DNA of 60,000 nucleotides from Diphasiastrum complanatum (GCA_029204225.1 CM055113.1:22641605-22701604); one strand, 5' to 3'; shown: positions 11,350-22,460, numbered from the stretch's first letter. Program-made: numbers and translations. Notes: generated by a model not told the origin, from the letters alone.

Positions 11350-11809
11350 TTGTAGTGGGTTTCTTTCCTATCCTAACGTCAACCCAAGATCCAAGCAATC
11401 TAGTATCAAAGAGTAGAAGTTAGTCGTCATGTGGAGGTTCGTTCCCATGAGAGCGATAGCATTTCTCAGAATTTAGCATGAATGGATTCAAATCTATATC
11501 TAACACTAACATCCATTAACATTACCAGTTAACACTACTTCCTCAATGATGATAGCTTACTCTTTCTCCCTCTCCCTTTCTCTCTTACAGACAGTATAAG
11601 AACATGCAAACCCAATAACAATCAGATCCAACAATTAACAAATACAAAGAAAAGCATGAGAGATGGGGGAAAAGTGATAGGGAGCAAGGACATTCATAAA
11701 TCCATTCACAAGAGAACCAATCTACTTTATTGAAATGAAGATATGTACATGTGTGAAAAACTCAAGTTCGTCCCTTTTTATAATAGAGAGGAGGACCCTG
11801 GCCCCAAAA
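11350..11809 (-). mobile_element. Partial 5' LTR of gypsy element 1
   Basis: Sequence immediately upstream of the primer site on the minus strand. It has a clear TATA box (TATAAAAAGG, about 11773-11782) oriented toward gag. The upstream end is cut at 11809/11810, where a copia LTR begins, so U3 is mostly missing and the two LTRs cannot be compared. Confidence 0.45.
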
Positions 11810-12105
11810 TGCAAACTTTTCACACGTGTGAACCAACTGCAAGTACAAAGGATCAAGAGAATGAATGATTGCACACTAAACTAGCTTCTATTCCAAAAAT
11901 AATGAGATGGAAAACATTGGCAAGCTAGTTAGCATGAAGGCAAGAGCATTCATCACAATCTAACTATCATTACACCTCAAATGGATCAAATGGAAGCTTT
12001 ACTTGAAGAAGTAGTTCTTGAGGTACAAAGCCACCTTATTTATAGTACAAGAGGCCTTCTAGAACTCGTGGAGAGAGAGAACAACCTAGATGCCACATTG
12101 CCTCT
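11810..12105 (-). mobile_element. Partial copia LTR (family A), inverted relative to element A
   Basis: This segment is the reverse complement of 17884-18171, the last 288 bases or so of the 5' LTR of copia element A, with few differences. It ends in CA at 11810 like a true LTR end. The first ~215 bases of the LTR are missing, and at 12105 it joins the integrase of an unrelated copia. Together with the LTR at 17.7 kb it forms a widely spaced inverted repeat. Confidence 0.85.
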
Positions 12106-13700
12106 ACCTCTCTACTAGATGACAAAAAGAGAAATGGATAAAAGTCATGAAATAGAAGGCTTTACCTAAGGACATGGTCCTCATAGGCCCGCATAAATAT
12201 GTGTGGATTAAATCCAAGATGTTCTTTGCTCTTCCAACACCACCTTTATTGAAATTCTCTCGATGCTGCTTCCCATATACACATGATTCACACATCGATT
12301 TTAAGTGGTCTTCTATAGTAGGCAATCATGTTACCATCTCCAATTTCCTCATCAAACTGAGGCTTCCTAAGTTCAAGTGACCAAGCCTCTTATGCCACAA
12401 CTCAGTTTGCGATGGAATGGACGATACGAGTCCATGTTGCCCCTTGATTGTAGCATTCAACTTATACAATTTTGTATTGGGCTCCCTTAATCCATCCACA
12501 ATAGCTTTGAACTTTTGGTTCACATCCTTCACAAAGCAACGATCATGGGCAAATTCTACTTTCAACTTTTGATCAGTAATGACTCCAACAAAAAGTAGAT
12601 TTTTCTTTAAACTTGGTACGTAAAGTACCTCCCTGATCATCCTGCTTTTGCCATTAGGCAGTGGGATTGAAACGGTTCCTATCCCCTTGATCTTGCACAC
12701 ATCACCATCTGCTTGTGAAACGAACGTTCCATTATCCAACACTTTTAAGCTACTGAACCAATTCTTGTTACCTGTCATGTGTCTTGTGGCTCCCGAGTCA
12801 TTATACCACGTTTGATCATCTTGATTAGATGACAATGCAGATATGAAGATGCTAGATTCTTCAATCTCACCCTCATCGACAAGGTTACCTGCTTGCTTTG
12901 GTTTTTCCCTTGTCTTGTTTCGCCAGGAATTTGCGACATTCACTCTTCCAATGGCCCTTTTTACCACAATGGAAGCACCTGCCTTTCTTCTTGGTCTTAC
13001 TGGAAGATCCCTCATCCTCCTGAGTCTTGGAAAATTGTTGTTTCGACTTCTTCTTGCCGTTGCCCTTGCCTGATCGTCACTATTTTGACATCTAGCTTTC
13101 ACCATTTCTCGTCGTTGCTCTTCCTGCATCAAGATTCCTATGAGCTCATCAAAGGTTGGCAATCTTTCTCTTGATGCTATTCTGCTCACAAACATCTGAT
13201 AGGGTTCTGCCATGTCGCACAATGCATTGTGCACCAGCTCCACATCACGTATGCGCTCACCAATAGAATGTAGTTCATCCCTCATTGTCTTGATTCTGGT
13301 CATGTATGTCTGAATGTGCTCTCCTTGCTCCATTCGGGCACTATTCAGCTTTGACTTCAAAAACATTATTCTTGACGGATTTGACGTCTCAAACTGCTCC
13401 TTTAGCACATCCCATGCATGTATGGGTGTAACAGCATCACAAATGTGGGTAATGATGTGATCCTTCACTGACAAGTTAATGAAGGTCAAAGCTTTCCTCA
13501 TCTTTTTGTCGAACACTTTGATATCCGTTTCATTTGGCGACCTTCTCTCATCACCTGTGACGACTTCCCACATGACTTCCCACCTGTGACGACTTCCCAC
13601 ACGTCTTTCTCCATCAGTATGTTTTCATTTTGAATTTCCACACTGCATAGTTGGAAATCCCGTCCAATTTGCTACTTTCACTCAAAATGGACTCTCTCAT
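12106..13700 (-). pseudogene. Copia element C: gag, zinc knuckle, protease, integrase N-terminus
   Basis: The gag start is at 13700 (MRESILSESSKLDGISNYAV), broken by a 1-base change near 13620 and a ~30-base tandem duplication at about 13555-13605. From 13600 a 424-codon frame covers the UBN2 gag (AWDVLKEQFETSN, MRDELHSIG), the protease (WYNDSGATRHMTG, catalytic Asp intact) and the GAG_pre-integrase zinc domain (LWHKRLGHLNLGS). After a frame shift, SMCESCVYGKQHR continues at 12325. The CFHCGKKGHWKSEC knuckle (about 12945-12985) is present but in another frame: two compensating shifts bracket it. Integrase catalytic core, RT and RNase H are lost at the 12105 junction. Confidence 0.88.
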
Positions 13701-14148
13701 GTTTGTCATCGCAAAACTGCTTGAAACTTTTGTCGTAGGCTAAAAGTAGTATGCTGAGGCCAACTGTGATGTCAAAAGTTAAAATGAATGACCAGCACTT
13801 TTGTCTTACCAGGCCACTCGCTGCTTTTCCACCAAATTGAAAGCCAAATCGGCGTCGCCTTCCGAAATGCACTCAGTCGTCAACTCCCAATTACGTGCCC
13901 AATGGAATGGTGATATCACTTTTGGCGCACTCCGAACACTTTCTTTGCTGCAATCACTCTGTTTTGCTGTACCGTACTTGCAGGTACAGTTCGGGTGCCC
14001 TTCGTTTGGGGGTTATAGCCTTTCGTTTGTGTCAAAACAGACAAAGGACCCAAAAATAGGGATTTTTCTTGTTTTTGAACTGTTTCTTCACCTTGAAGAA
14101 ACATAGCTCGTAATATAATTTGGAGCTTTTTGAACACTGTTGTGCACC
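13701..14148. other. No gene recognised
   Basis: Sequence between copia C gag and the coiled-coil ORF remains. No LTR ends or primer site for copia C could be recognised, and neither strand gives a convincing frame. Confidence 0.4.
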
Positions 14149-16382
14149 AAGCTGGCTACTCTCCCAATGCGGGTAGTCTATCTAGTTCTTTTCTTGCCTC
14201 TATCTTAGAGGTTTTGAACTTAATAACCCATCCATCCCTCGAGGACATATGTGGATGTTGGTGCAAAAAGTTTTGAATTTGGTCCTCGATGGTTCTGGTC
14301 CCTAATGAAAATGACCGACTTCAGCAGTTCAGGTGTCCGTTGTTTCTGGAATTTCAGGAGCTCCACCCTGGTCCATGCTTGTATCGAATCCAATATCCAT
14401 TCCTGCCTGTTCTTGGTGCTGAGACGAGAATTGCGGCATGAGTGGAACTAGAATTTGAGGCCCAACTTTCAACACCTGAGTGGCGGCCTTTTCATAATCT
14501 TTAATAACATCTTTTGCCTTTCCAAGCTCAATGGTTGCCGTCCTTTTGAGTTTATCAAATTTTTCTTGAAACCCCACCAATGCAGTACGGTAGGTTTCCA
14601 CTTTTCGGAACAAGTATCTGATTTCTCCGGTGTGACTAGGCAATCAGGCACTTGGATCTACAAATAGGAATCACGTTCAAGGGTGGTTGCGACCAGTTCA
14701 CCTTGAAGACATTCACGTTCGACCTCGGCTAGGTTGAGTTGGCCTACCAGCAACAAGACTTGTTGTTTTGAATCATGGATCACTTTGTCCACTTTGTCTT
14801 GCGTCGTGGTGAGTGCATTTTGAAGGGTTGCCACATAGGTTGAGCGGACTAGTTGGCCTTCTTTAACTCAGCTTCAGACTTTGCCTCGTGTTGTCTGGCA
14901 ATCTTCAGCTCGCGATTCAACTGAATAACCTTTTGGCTAATCAGTGTGTTCTCTATCCCCATATCTGATATGCGTCTGTTCATGTCTTTTTTCTCATCAA
15001 TCATGTTTTGGATCACTTGCGCAAGGTTTGAAACTAGACCCATTGCATCACTAGAATCCACGATGGTTGTAACAGTAGTAGCAGGAGCAACCATAGCAGC
15101 ACCTGTAGGGATTGTGCTAGTTTGGCTTTGGTGTTTGGCCAGTTCTTCTTCTTTAAATACATCTTCTGCTTCAAAAACCTCTCGCATTGTGGCGTCGAAC
15201 TACTTTGGAGAAATACAATAGGAACGACCTTGATGGTGTCCGATGTGGCTTCAACTTGATCTTGCTGGTTGATCTAGAAGGAATCATCAAAGCTAGTAGA
15301 GGTATCATAGAATTGTTCGAATCCTCTTCTAGATGATTGGAGTGCAAAGGGACTGGGGCTTTTGGGCATTTCATAGATCTCATCAGGGCCCAATGCATTG
15401 GAATCATCGAACATATCCATGAAATATTGTGTGTTTGGAAAAATGACTCAGATCTGTGGGGGGGGGGGGGGGGGGGGGGTGAGGTGGCTTGGGCAACTAT
15501 GAATGGAATGGTAGATCCAATTGTCACAGACTGATCCTGTGAAGAAGCGGAGGTGAGGGATGCATCAATGAATTGAGGGACAGCTAGCTTAGTGTGAATT
15601 GCAGTAGGGGGTGGAAGCGCAACAGGGGTTGGTTGCCTATTATGATGACGTGACGCGGAAGGCGAGTCCAGGAACGATGATCTCGCTATGTAGACGACAA
15701 TGACTATGTGAACTCGATGCTTGGTGAGAGGATTTAGCTGGTGCCTCTTCATATATGGAGAGCACAGAATCCATACTAAAGCCATGGATTTTATTGTCAA
15801 GATGGGAGGCTGCAAGGAGTGACAACAACTAGCCAGTAGCAAACTGCTGCTTGGTATTGCTCTTGATAGCTCGTTTGAGCTCTCCAAACACAGTTTTGAA
15901 CCAGTTATATGGTTCCAGAAGTGCCTTAGCTATCTTGGCTTGGGATTCAACTATTCTATGCAGAATCTGGAAAGAGATACGCCCTTTCCTGAGGTCTTCA
16001 ACCATCAAGAAATTATTGAGGAGTTGAGCAACAACATGGATTGTAGGATCAGTAATGGCCTCTAAGAGATAGTCGTCATTTGTCTAATACAATTCATTCG
16101 TGGTATCAATATATGGCTTAATAGCCTGTTTTTCCTGTTTGTGGTTCAGTGAGACTTGGGTGCCGGATGGAATCCCTATGGCAGCAAGGGCGACTTCAGT
16201 TACGTGCAACTTGTATGTGGCTCCTTGAAAGGGAATGTAAAATTTGGATTTCTCCTCCTTCCAGGTACTAAAGGCAAGAGTGATAAAATCCATGTGCTAG
16301 GAAGTATCACGATGTTCGTTGCAGATAAGACATCACAATGGATTGTATAATAAGGCGACTGAAAAGTGTCTATGGAAGACAT
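14149..16382 (-). pseudogene. Unrecognised P-rich / coiled-coil ORF (retroelement-associated?)
   Basis: On the minus strand a protein-like reading can be followed through about 740 codons with stops and frame changes. It begins MSSIDTFQSPYYTIHCDVL at 16382. Then come FYIPFQGATYKLHVTEVALA, FLMVEDLRKGRISFQILHRI, a low-complexity Ser/Pro/Gln zone containing a proline run (the G22 tract), long predicted coiled coils (NMIDEKKDMNRRISDMGIE; LQNALTTTQDKVDKVIHDSK; EKFDKLKRTATIELGKAKDV), and a C-terminal block TIEDQIQNFLHQHPHMSSR. I recognise no family. It lies among LTR elements, with a spacer carrying the same GCGAAGGTT words as the gypsy 1 leader, so a retroelement accessory ORF is likely, but a decayed host gene is possible. 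Confidence 0.4.
15458..15479 (+). repeat. Homopolymer of 22 G
   Basis: Uninterrupted G22 on the plus strand; on the minus strand it encodes a short polyproline run inside the low-complexity zone of the unrecognised ORF. Such long G runs are rare and error-prone in sequencing. Confidence 0.95.
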
Positions 16383-17047
16383 GGTGGAACAAGGTCAGAA
16401 ACTGAGAGTAATGAGCGTAAGTGTATAACAAAAAGCAATATGGACAGTTTGGAAAGCTTTGGTTGCTGAAAAATCGGCAAGAGCTTTGCTAGCACAAGTG
16501 AGAAATGAATTTGAATTTTGCCCTTTAATAGGCTGATTTGGAGGGTCCATTAGACAATGTACTAGTTTGGCTGTTCAGTTCTGGACCAAAATTTCTAGGC
16601 ATGCTCAACACTATAAAAATAGGTTATAAAAATCTCAACAAAGGTTTCTAAAGCATTGAACCTATTTGCGAAGGTTTTCCAGGTCTGCGAAGGTTCATCT
16701 TTCGCCCAATACTGTCATAAATGCAAATTTTTAGGATCTGAACCTATTGCCGATCTAATTTTGGCATTTTAAATCCATCTGGCATGTCGGCGAAGGTCTG
16801 TGAGTACAAGAAGATGCTTGGTGAAAGTTTCCAAAATGGCATAATGCCTAACATTCGCCTAAGGTAAAAACATGTACCAACTAGTTAAAATAATGTTCAC
16901 CTAACTCCATACGGTTATATTTGAGGTGGATCTTGCTGCTGAAAACTCGGTGAACAATTCTAAAACAGTTTGTAAAAAAAAATGACCAAAAAAATATTTT
17001 TTCGAGTCATTTTTCCACAAAGATCTAATTCTTGAAAATACTTTCCT
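16383..17047 (-). other. Spacer upstream of the coiled-coil ORF
   Basis: Non-coding. The plus strand has repeated GCGAAGGTT words (16668, 16687, 16789 and weaker copies), as in the gypsy 1 leader at 10.4-10.7 kb. It lies immediately 5' of the ORF start at 16382, so it may be the leader or LTR region of another element. Confidence 0.4.
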
Positions 17048-17413
17048 TCAATTTTTTCTGATTTGATGACAATTCTGACTTTTGCTCATCAATCTTTCCT
17101 CACTTCTCCAAGCCGACTGCTCTCCCAATGCGAGTAGTCTATCTAGTTCTTTTCCTACCTCTATCTCAGAGGTTTTGAACTTAGTAACCCATCCACCCCT
17201 TGAGGACATATGCGGATGTTGGTGCAAAAAGTTTTGAATTTGGTCCTCGATGGTGACTAGTTTTTGAATCAAAATTCTGGTTGCTGATGAAGATGGACCG
17301 ACTTTAGCAGCTTGGGTGTCTGGTGTTTCTGTGATTTCAGGAGTTTCATTGTTGGAGTGTTTGGATCCCAAGGCAATCCTAACCCCGATTAATAAGTGAG
17401 AGGGATTTGGCAC
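17048..17413 (-). pseudogene. Second copy of the coiled-coil ORF C-terminal segment
   Basis: The 121-codon minus-strand frame contains VTIEDQIQNFLHQHPHMSSR and FKTSEIEVGKELDRLLALGE. At the DNA level about 17110-17260 matches 14149-14290 with few differences, in the same orientation. This copy keeps the frame better than the 14.2-kb copy. It lies upstream of the start of the ORF at 16382, so the order C-terminus, spacer, N-terminus resembles two units in tandem. Confidence 0.6.
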
Positions 17414-17667
17414 CCTACGTGTGTAAGTCCAAACCGATGATCACATAGTTATTTGATAATTAGAAAGTCAATAAAAGGACTTTAGGCCTTTTTGCGGGAC
17501 TTTTAATGTTGCAGGCCTAAATGTCAAGTTAGTGAATAAAGTTGGGACTCCCACCAAAATTGGTTCAAAATCAAATTTAAATTGGTTCCCTCCAATTATT
17601 GAATGGTCTACCACTCTTTTTAAAATTTGATTAGTTAGGGAGGTAGAATTGGACCAATAGGATTTTG
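17414..17667. other. Flank left of copia element A
   Basis: Short AT-rich non-coding flank. The five bases before the LTR (TTTTG, 17663-17667) would be one half of a target-site duplication; the partner is lost because the 3' LTR is truncated. Confidence 0.4.
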
Positions 17668-18171
17668 TGTGAAAATATTGTAAAATTAAAATAATATTAA
17701 ACTTAGAGACTCAAGTTTTAGGGTTTGTCCAAACTTGAGATAGACTAGTCTAGTAGCTTTCCAATTAGAGTCAAGTTAGATTTTAGTCTTCATAGTGATG
17801 TGTAGGTCTAGAACCTATCAAGAAGCATTTGAGGCTACTCTTGTAGGTCAGAAAGAGAGATTCTCAAGTCTTATCCATTTCTCAATGTGGCATCTAGGTT
17901 GTTCTCTCTCTCCACGAGTTCTAGAAGGCCTCTTGTATCATAAATAAGGTGGCTTTGTACCTCAAGAACTACTTCTTCAAGTAAAGCTTCCATTTGATCC
18001 ATTTAAGGTGTAATGATAGTTAGATTGTGATGAATACTCTTGCCTTCATGCTAACTAGCTTGCCAATGTTTTCCATCTCATTGTTTTTGGAATAGAAGCT
18101 AGTTTAGTGTGCAATCATTCATTCTCTTGATCCTTTGTACTTGCAGCTGGTTCACTTGTGAAAAGTTCTCA
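17668..18171 (+). mobile_element. 5' LTR of copia element A (504 bp)
   Basis: Begins TGTGAAAATATTG and ends TTCTCA directly before the primer-binding site. The first ~200 bases recur at 22252-22460, about three substitutions apart plus small indels, which proves LTR identity. A partial inverted copy is at 11810-12105. Confidence 0.93.
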
Positions 18172-18183
18172 TGGTATCAAAGC
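18172..18183 (+). promoter_or_regulatory. Primer-binding site, initiator tRNA-Met type
   Basis: TGGTATCAAAGC directly abuts the LTR end and differs by one base from the standard plant copia site TGGTATCAGAGC. Confidence 0.9.
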
Positions 18184-18927
18184 TTGATAGGAGAATACAC
18201 ATCTAATCATTGCTTTGTCAAATGGAATGACTTCTCATCATTGTTGGTGAAATTTTGCCTCTTACTAGCACTCGATTTTGAGCTAACTAGATCCACTCTC
18301 ATCATCACTTATTAATGTATCTTTTCCTCTGATTTCAGAGCTGTACGACCTACTGTAGCAGCACGTGTGAGGCCTCTAATCAAGATAGAGTGGGGGCTAT
18401 GTTACTTCTCATTTTTTCCATCCATGTTGCATATAAATGGAAAGCTAATCAAGTGTAGATTGTGATGCAAGTGACCTCAAGAGGATTGGTGGATCCTAAG
18501 GAGAGTTCTTGGCATTCAAAGTGAGGCATATTGAAGAAGAAAAATAGAGTTTTACATGCTTGAAGGCTGTACTATCAAAGATCCTTTATTGTAGGAGTCA
18601 AAATAGCAAATTTTGACTATTTTTCAATTTTCTTCAATCTAAGAAGCATTGTTTGGATCTATGATACTATGAATGGATGAAACTTTCTAAATGATAAATC
18701 TAACTTTTTAAAGCTATTTCACACGTGTGAACTCATATTTACTTCATCCACTTTTGCTTTGAAAAATAAAGTGCAGATTTTGACTAGCACCTAGAAATTG
18801 TCATTTTTGACCTTCTTTGAGTTCTCAATCATTTGTTACTTGATTCCAAGTGATCAATAGTTTACATTTGATTAGTTTTGAACCTCTGAAAACATTCATT
18901 TAGTAAGCCAAAATCAATTCTCTAGGC

Positions 18928-20042
18928 ATGACTTCAATGAGATCTTATCTATTAGAACAAAGTGAGAGACTCACTTCTACAAATTATGGTACATGGAAAG
19001 TGAGGATAGAATTCATTCTTGTACTTCAAGATCTAATAGATATAGTGAATGGGAATGAGGAGGAAAAAGAGCATGTGTTGCTCTTCATGTTTTAAAGCTA
19101 AATATCTCTTATGAAGTTAGTAAGAGAGATTAGTTCTTGTGTCAATGCTCAAGAAGCATGGAGTACTCTTCAATCCATTTATGAGTCTAAAAACACTTCA
19201 AGAGTCCTTACTCTAAGAAATATGATTTTTCAAAGTTTTTAAAGAAAGGATGAAAGTGCTTCATCCTATGTTTCTAGAGTCAAGTATCTCCATAAAGATC
19301 TTTGTTGCATTCTATCAAATCCAAAGAAATTGTTCAAGTTATTTTGAATGGAATAAGTGAGGATTTTGATACCATTGTTCAATCTTATGCAATTAAAGAG
19401 GACTCACCCTCTTTAGAAGCCTTACAAGGAGTCTTGATAGCCGAGGAGCATAGGCATCAAACTCGAGTGGCAAGATTTGAGAGATTGTCTCTCAAGCATG
19501 GAGGAAGTGATCAAGCACTCTTCACCAAATCCAAGGAGAAGAGAAAAGACAAGAAGAATGGCAAGAGCTCCAAGGACAACACAAAAGCAATGGAGAAGAC
19601 ATCCGAGGAGGAACCAAGCTCATCCAATGTGAAGAAGAACAAGTACAAGGTTACTTGTTTCTCATGTGGCAAAAAGGGGCATTTTGCCTCCCAATGCTAC
19701 AAAAGGAAAAAGCAAGCCAACATCACTTGTGAAGATGAATCTCCTTGTGACAAAGAAGATTCACTTATGATGTCTAACTTTTCATCTTCCTCTTTCAAGC
19801 ATTCTAATGTATGGTGGCTAGATAATGGTGCCTCATCCCACATGAGTAGTGATAAAAATTCTTTATGTAATCTTGTACCATACAAAGGATCTAGAAGTTG
19901 TATCTATACAGCAAATGATGAGGAATGTATGATAGAAGGCATAGGAAGCATATCTCTAGATAAGCTTGATCTCAATGATGTGCTCTATGTTCCTAGTTTG
20001 ACTAAAAATCTAATAAGTGTAGGCAGGCCAACTCAATGTTGA
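18928..20042 (+). pseudogene. Copia A gag, zinc knuckle and protease
   Basis: Gag opens at 18928 (MTSMRSYLLEQSERLTSTNY) and is frame-shifted near 19075 and around 19240-19300. From 19302 the frame is open: VILNGISEDFDTIV, basic region, zinc knuckle CFSCGKKGHFASQC at residues 119-132, protease WWLDNGASSHM near residues 171-181, then LYVPSLTKNLISVG. The protease has DNGA where copia proteases usually have DSGA or DTGA; the catalytic Asp is retained. The product would package element RNA and process the polyprotein, but the gag breaks make that unlikely. Confidence 0.92.
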
Positions 20043-20076
20043 TGGTCTACAAGTAGATTTTAAAGATTATACTTGC

Positions 20077-21254
20077 TTGATCACAAAAGATGATGATATG
20101 ATAGCATCATGTTCTCGTTTTGGAAGGTTATTCAAGCTTGATGGAAATGGAAATGCTAATCTTTGCTCGGATATTGTGCTACAAGGAAAGCTTTCAAATG
20201 AAGATCTATGGCATAGGAGGTTGGGCCATCCCAACTCCAAGGCCATGCAATCTATGTGCAAGTTGCAGCTAGCTCATGATTTGCCTAAGTCCATGATCAA
20301 GGAGCCAAGTCCTTGTGATGCATGTGCATTGGCCAAATCACATGCAAGGCCACATCAAAGATCAATCATCAAGTCCAAAGCACCTTTGGAACTCATCCAT
20401 AGTGACATCCATTTCTCATCCACCAAGAGCTACATGTTTTATAACATTTATTGATGATTACTCACGTTTTTTGTTGGATTTACCTCTTATCTTCTAAAGC
20501 ACTTGCATATGAAACTTTTGTGAAGTTCAAAGCTTTTGTTGAGAATCAACTATCTTGCAAAATTAAAGCTTTTAGAAGTGATAATGGAGGTGAATACATC
20601 TCCACAAAGTTCATAAACTTTTGTAATGATTTTGGCATTAGAAGAGATTTCACTTGTTCCTACTCTCCTCAATCTAATGGAGTGGCCGAAAGAAAAAATA
20701 GAACTCTATGTGAATGTGCAAAGGCACGTAGACTAGGAGCCTCTCTTTCTAAAGACTTTTGGGGAGAAGCAATAGGATGTGCTAACTATCTTTGCAATTT
20801 TTTGCCAAATCATGCTATAGAAGATATTTCACCTTATGAAAAGTTGTATGGAAGGAAACCCAAGGTCAATAGAACATTTGGATGTGTATGCTTTGTACAT
20901 GTACCTCTTGAAACAAGAAAAAAAGAAGATGCTAATGCTCTTAAAGGCACTATGATAGGCTACTCAAGTAAAGCCTATAGGATTTTTGTTCCATCTACTA
21001 ATCAAACTATGATAAGTAGAGATGTGATCTTCCATGAAGATCGAATGTACATGAAGGACAATGTGCAGGAATCTCAAGAGCTTATTCATCAAGGAGGAGT
21101 CTCTTCATCAAGTATTGATCAAGATGAAGACTTGTTGGGGCCAAGATCACAAGAGAAGCCGAGTCTACCAATGACTCCAAGCAGATCAACCCGAGAGAGA
21201 TCTGAGCCTAGAAGACTCACCTACTTGGAAAAAGGAAAACAAGTGGAGGATTAA
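20077..21254 (+). pseudogene. Copia A integrase
   Basis: The HHCC zinc domain is intact (LWHRRLGHPNSKAM and CDACALAKSHARPH), followed by the first catalytic Asp region (LELIHSDI). A frameshift near 20440-20455 leads to FITFIDDYSRF and then a long open frame: AFRSDNGGEYIS with the second catalytic Asp, SYSPQSNGVAERKNR with the catalytic Glu, DFWGEAIGCANYL, RTFGCVCFVHVP and the basic tail ending near LEKGKQVED at 21254. All three catalytic residues are present but split by the frameshift. A short frame break around 20042-20077 separates it from protease. Confidence 0.92.
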
Positions 21255-21269
21255 AGTTCTCTACCCGTA

Positions 21270-22226
21270 GCAAAGATGGGAACCATTAGAATTCTCATTA
21301 CTATTTGTTGCTTTTATGATTGGAAAATGCTTCAACTTGATGTTTCCAATGCTTTCTTAAATGGTTACTTAGAAGAAGAAATATAGATGCATCAACCTCC
21401 AGGTTTTGTTGTGAATGGCAAAGGATCAAAAGTATGCTTACTTTTGAAAAGACTTTATGGCTTAAAACAAGCTCCAAGTGCTTGGTATGAGAGGTTGAAC
21501 ACTTATCTTCTTTCTATTGGCTTCAAGATTAGTTCATATGATCCATCATTATATCTTAAACATGTTGGTGATGATATAATCATGTTGCTTATTTATGTTG
21601 ATGACATTCTATTATGTGGAAGCAACATGGATTTACTTGTTGATACCAAGATCTCCTTAGGAAAGGAATTCAAAATGCAAGATCTTGGATTTTTACATCA
21701 TGTACTTGGAGTAGAGATTAAGATCTCTAATGACTTAGCTTTCATTTCTCAAGTTATGTAAGATCTATGCTTAAGAAGTTTAAAATGCAAGATTGTAAAA
21801 GCATAGATACTCCTATGGAGTCTAATGTTAAAGACACTAAAACTTGTGATGAAGCATCCTTTGATGACATCACACTTTTTAGAAGTCTAATAGGCTCTTT
21901 AATATGGCTCACTATCACTAGGGCTGATCTTAGTTTTAGTGTACATAAGCTTAGTCAAAGCATGCAAAATCCAAAGATCCATGATTGGAAAAAGGGGAAG
22001 AGGATCTCGAGATATATTGCATCTACTTTACTTCCATGCAAGAAGTCAACACATAGAGGTAGCACACCACTATGTAAGAGAAAAATTTCAAGATGGTGAG
22101 ATTCTCCTTGAGCATATATCAACTTCAAATTGTTATGCAGATATACTCACCAAGCCTCTATCTAAGAAGGACTTTGAAAGACATAGATCAAATCTTGGCT
22201 TGATCTTCAAGTCCTTAGTATTGTAG
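21270..22226 (+). pseudogene. Copia A reverse transcriptase and RNase H, deleted
   Basis: The RT N-terminal part is missing: the integrase tail is followed almost at once by LPVAKMGTIR and LQLDVSNAFLNGYLEEEI. A TAG then stands where Tyr or a similar residue is expected before MHQPPGF. RT motifs LLKRLYGLKQAPSAWY and LLIYVDDILLCGS (catalytic YVDD) follow. A second break near 21760 precedes the connection domain (LIGSLIWLTITRADLSFSVH). RNase H is mostly deleted between ISRYIAST and SQHIEVAHHYVREK; only its end (SNCYADILTKPLSKKDFERH) remains, closing at 22226. The element cannot supply its own RT or RNase H. Confidence 0.92.
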
Positions 22227-22239
22227 ATATTATTTTTGT

Positions 22240-22251
22240 TTTAAGGAGGAG
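22240..22251 (+). promoter_or_regulatory. Polypurine tract of copia element A
   Basis: TTTAAGGAGGAG directly precedes the 3' LTR start TGTGAAAAT, 14 bases after the end of the RNase H frame. Confidence 0.85.
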
Positions 22252-22460
22252 TGTGAAAATATTGTAAAATTAAAATAATATTAAACTTAGAGACTCAAGT
22301 TTTGGGGTTTGTCCAAACTTGAGATAGACTAGTCTAGTAGCTTTTAATTAGAGTCAAGTTAGATTTTAGTCTTCATAGTGATGTGTAGGTCTAGAACCTA
22401 TCAAGAAGCATTTGAGGTTACTCTTGTAGGTCAAAGGATTCTCAAAAAGAGAGATTCTCA
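22252..22460 (+). mobile_element. Truncated 3' LTR of copia element A
   Basis: Matches the first ~200 bases of the 5' LTR with about three substitutions and a small insertion that duplicates GGATTCTCA. Similarity stops at 22460, where integrase sequence of a different copia (B) begins; about 300 bases of LTR are absent. Confidence 0.92.
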
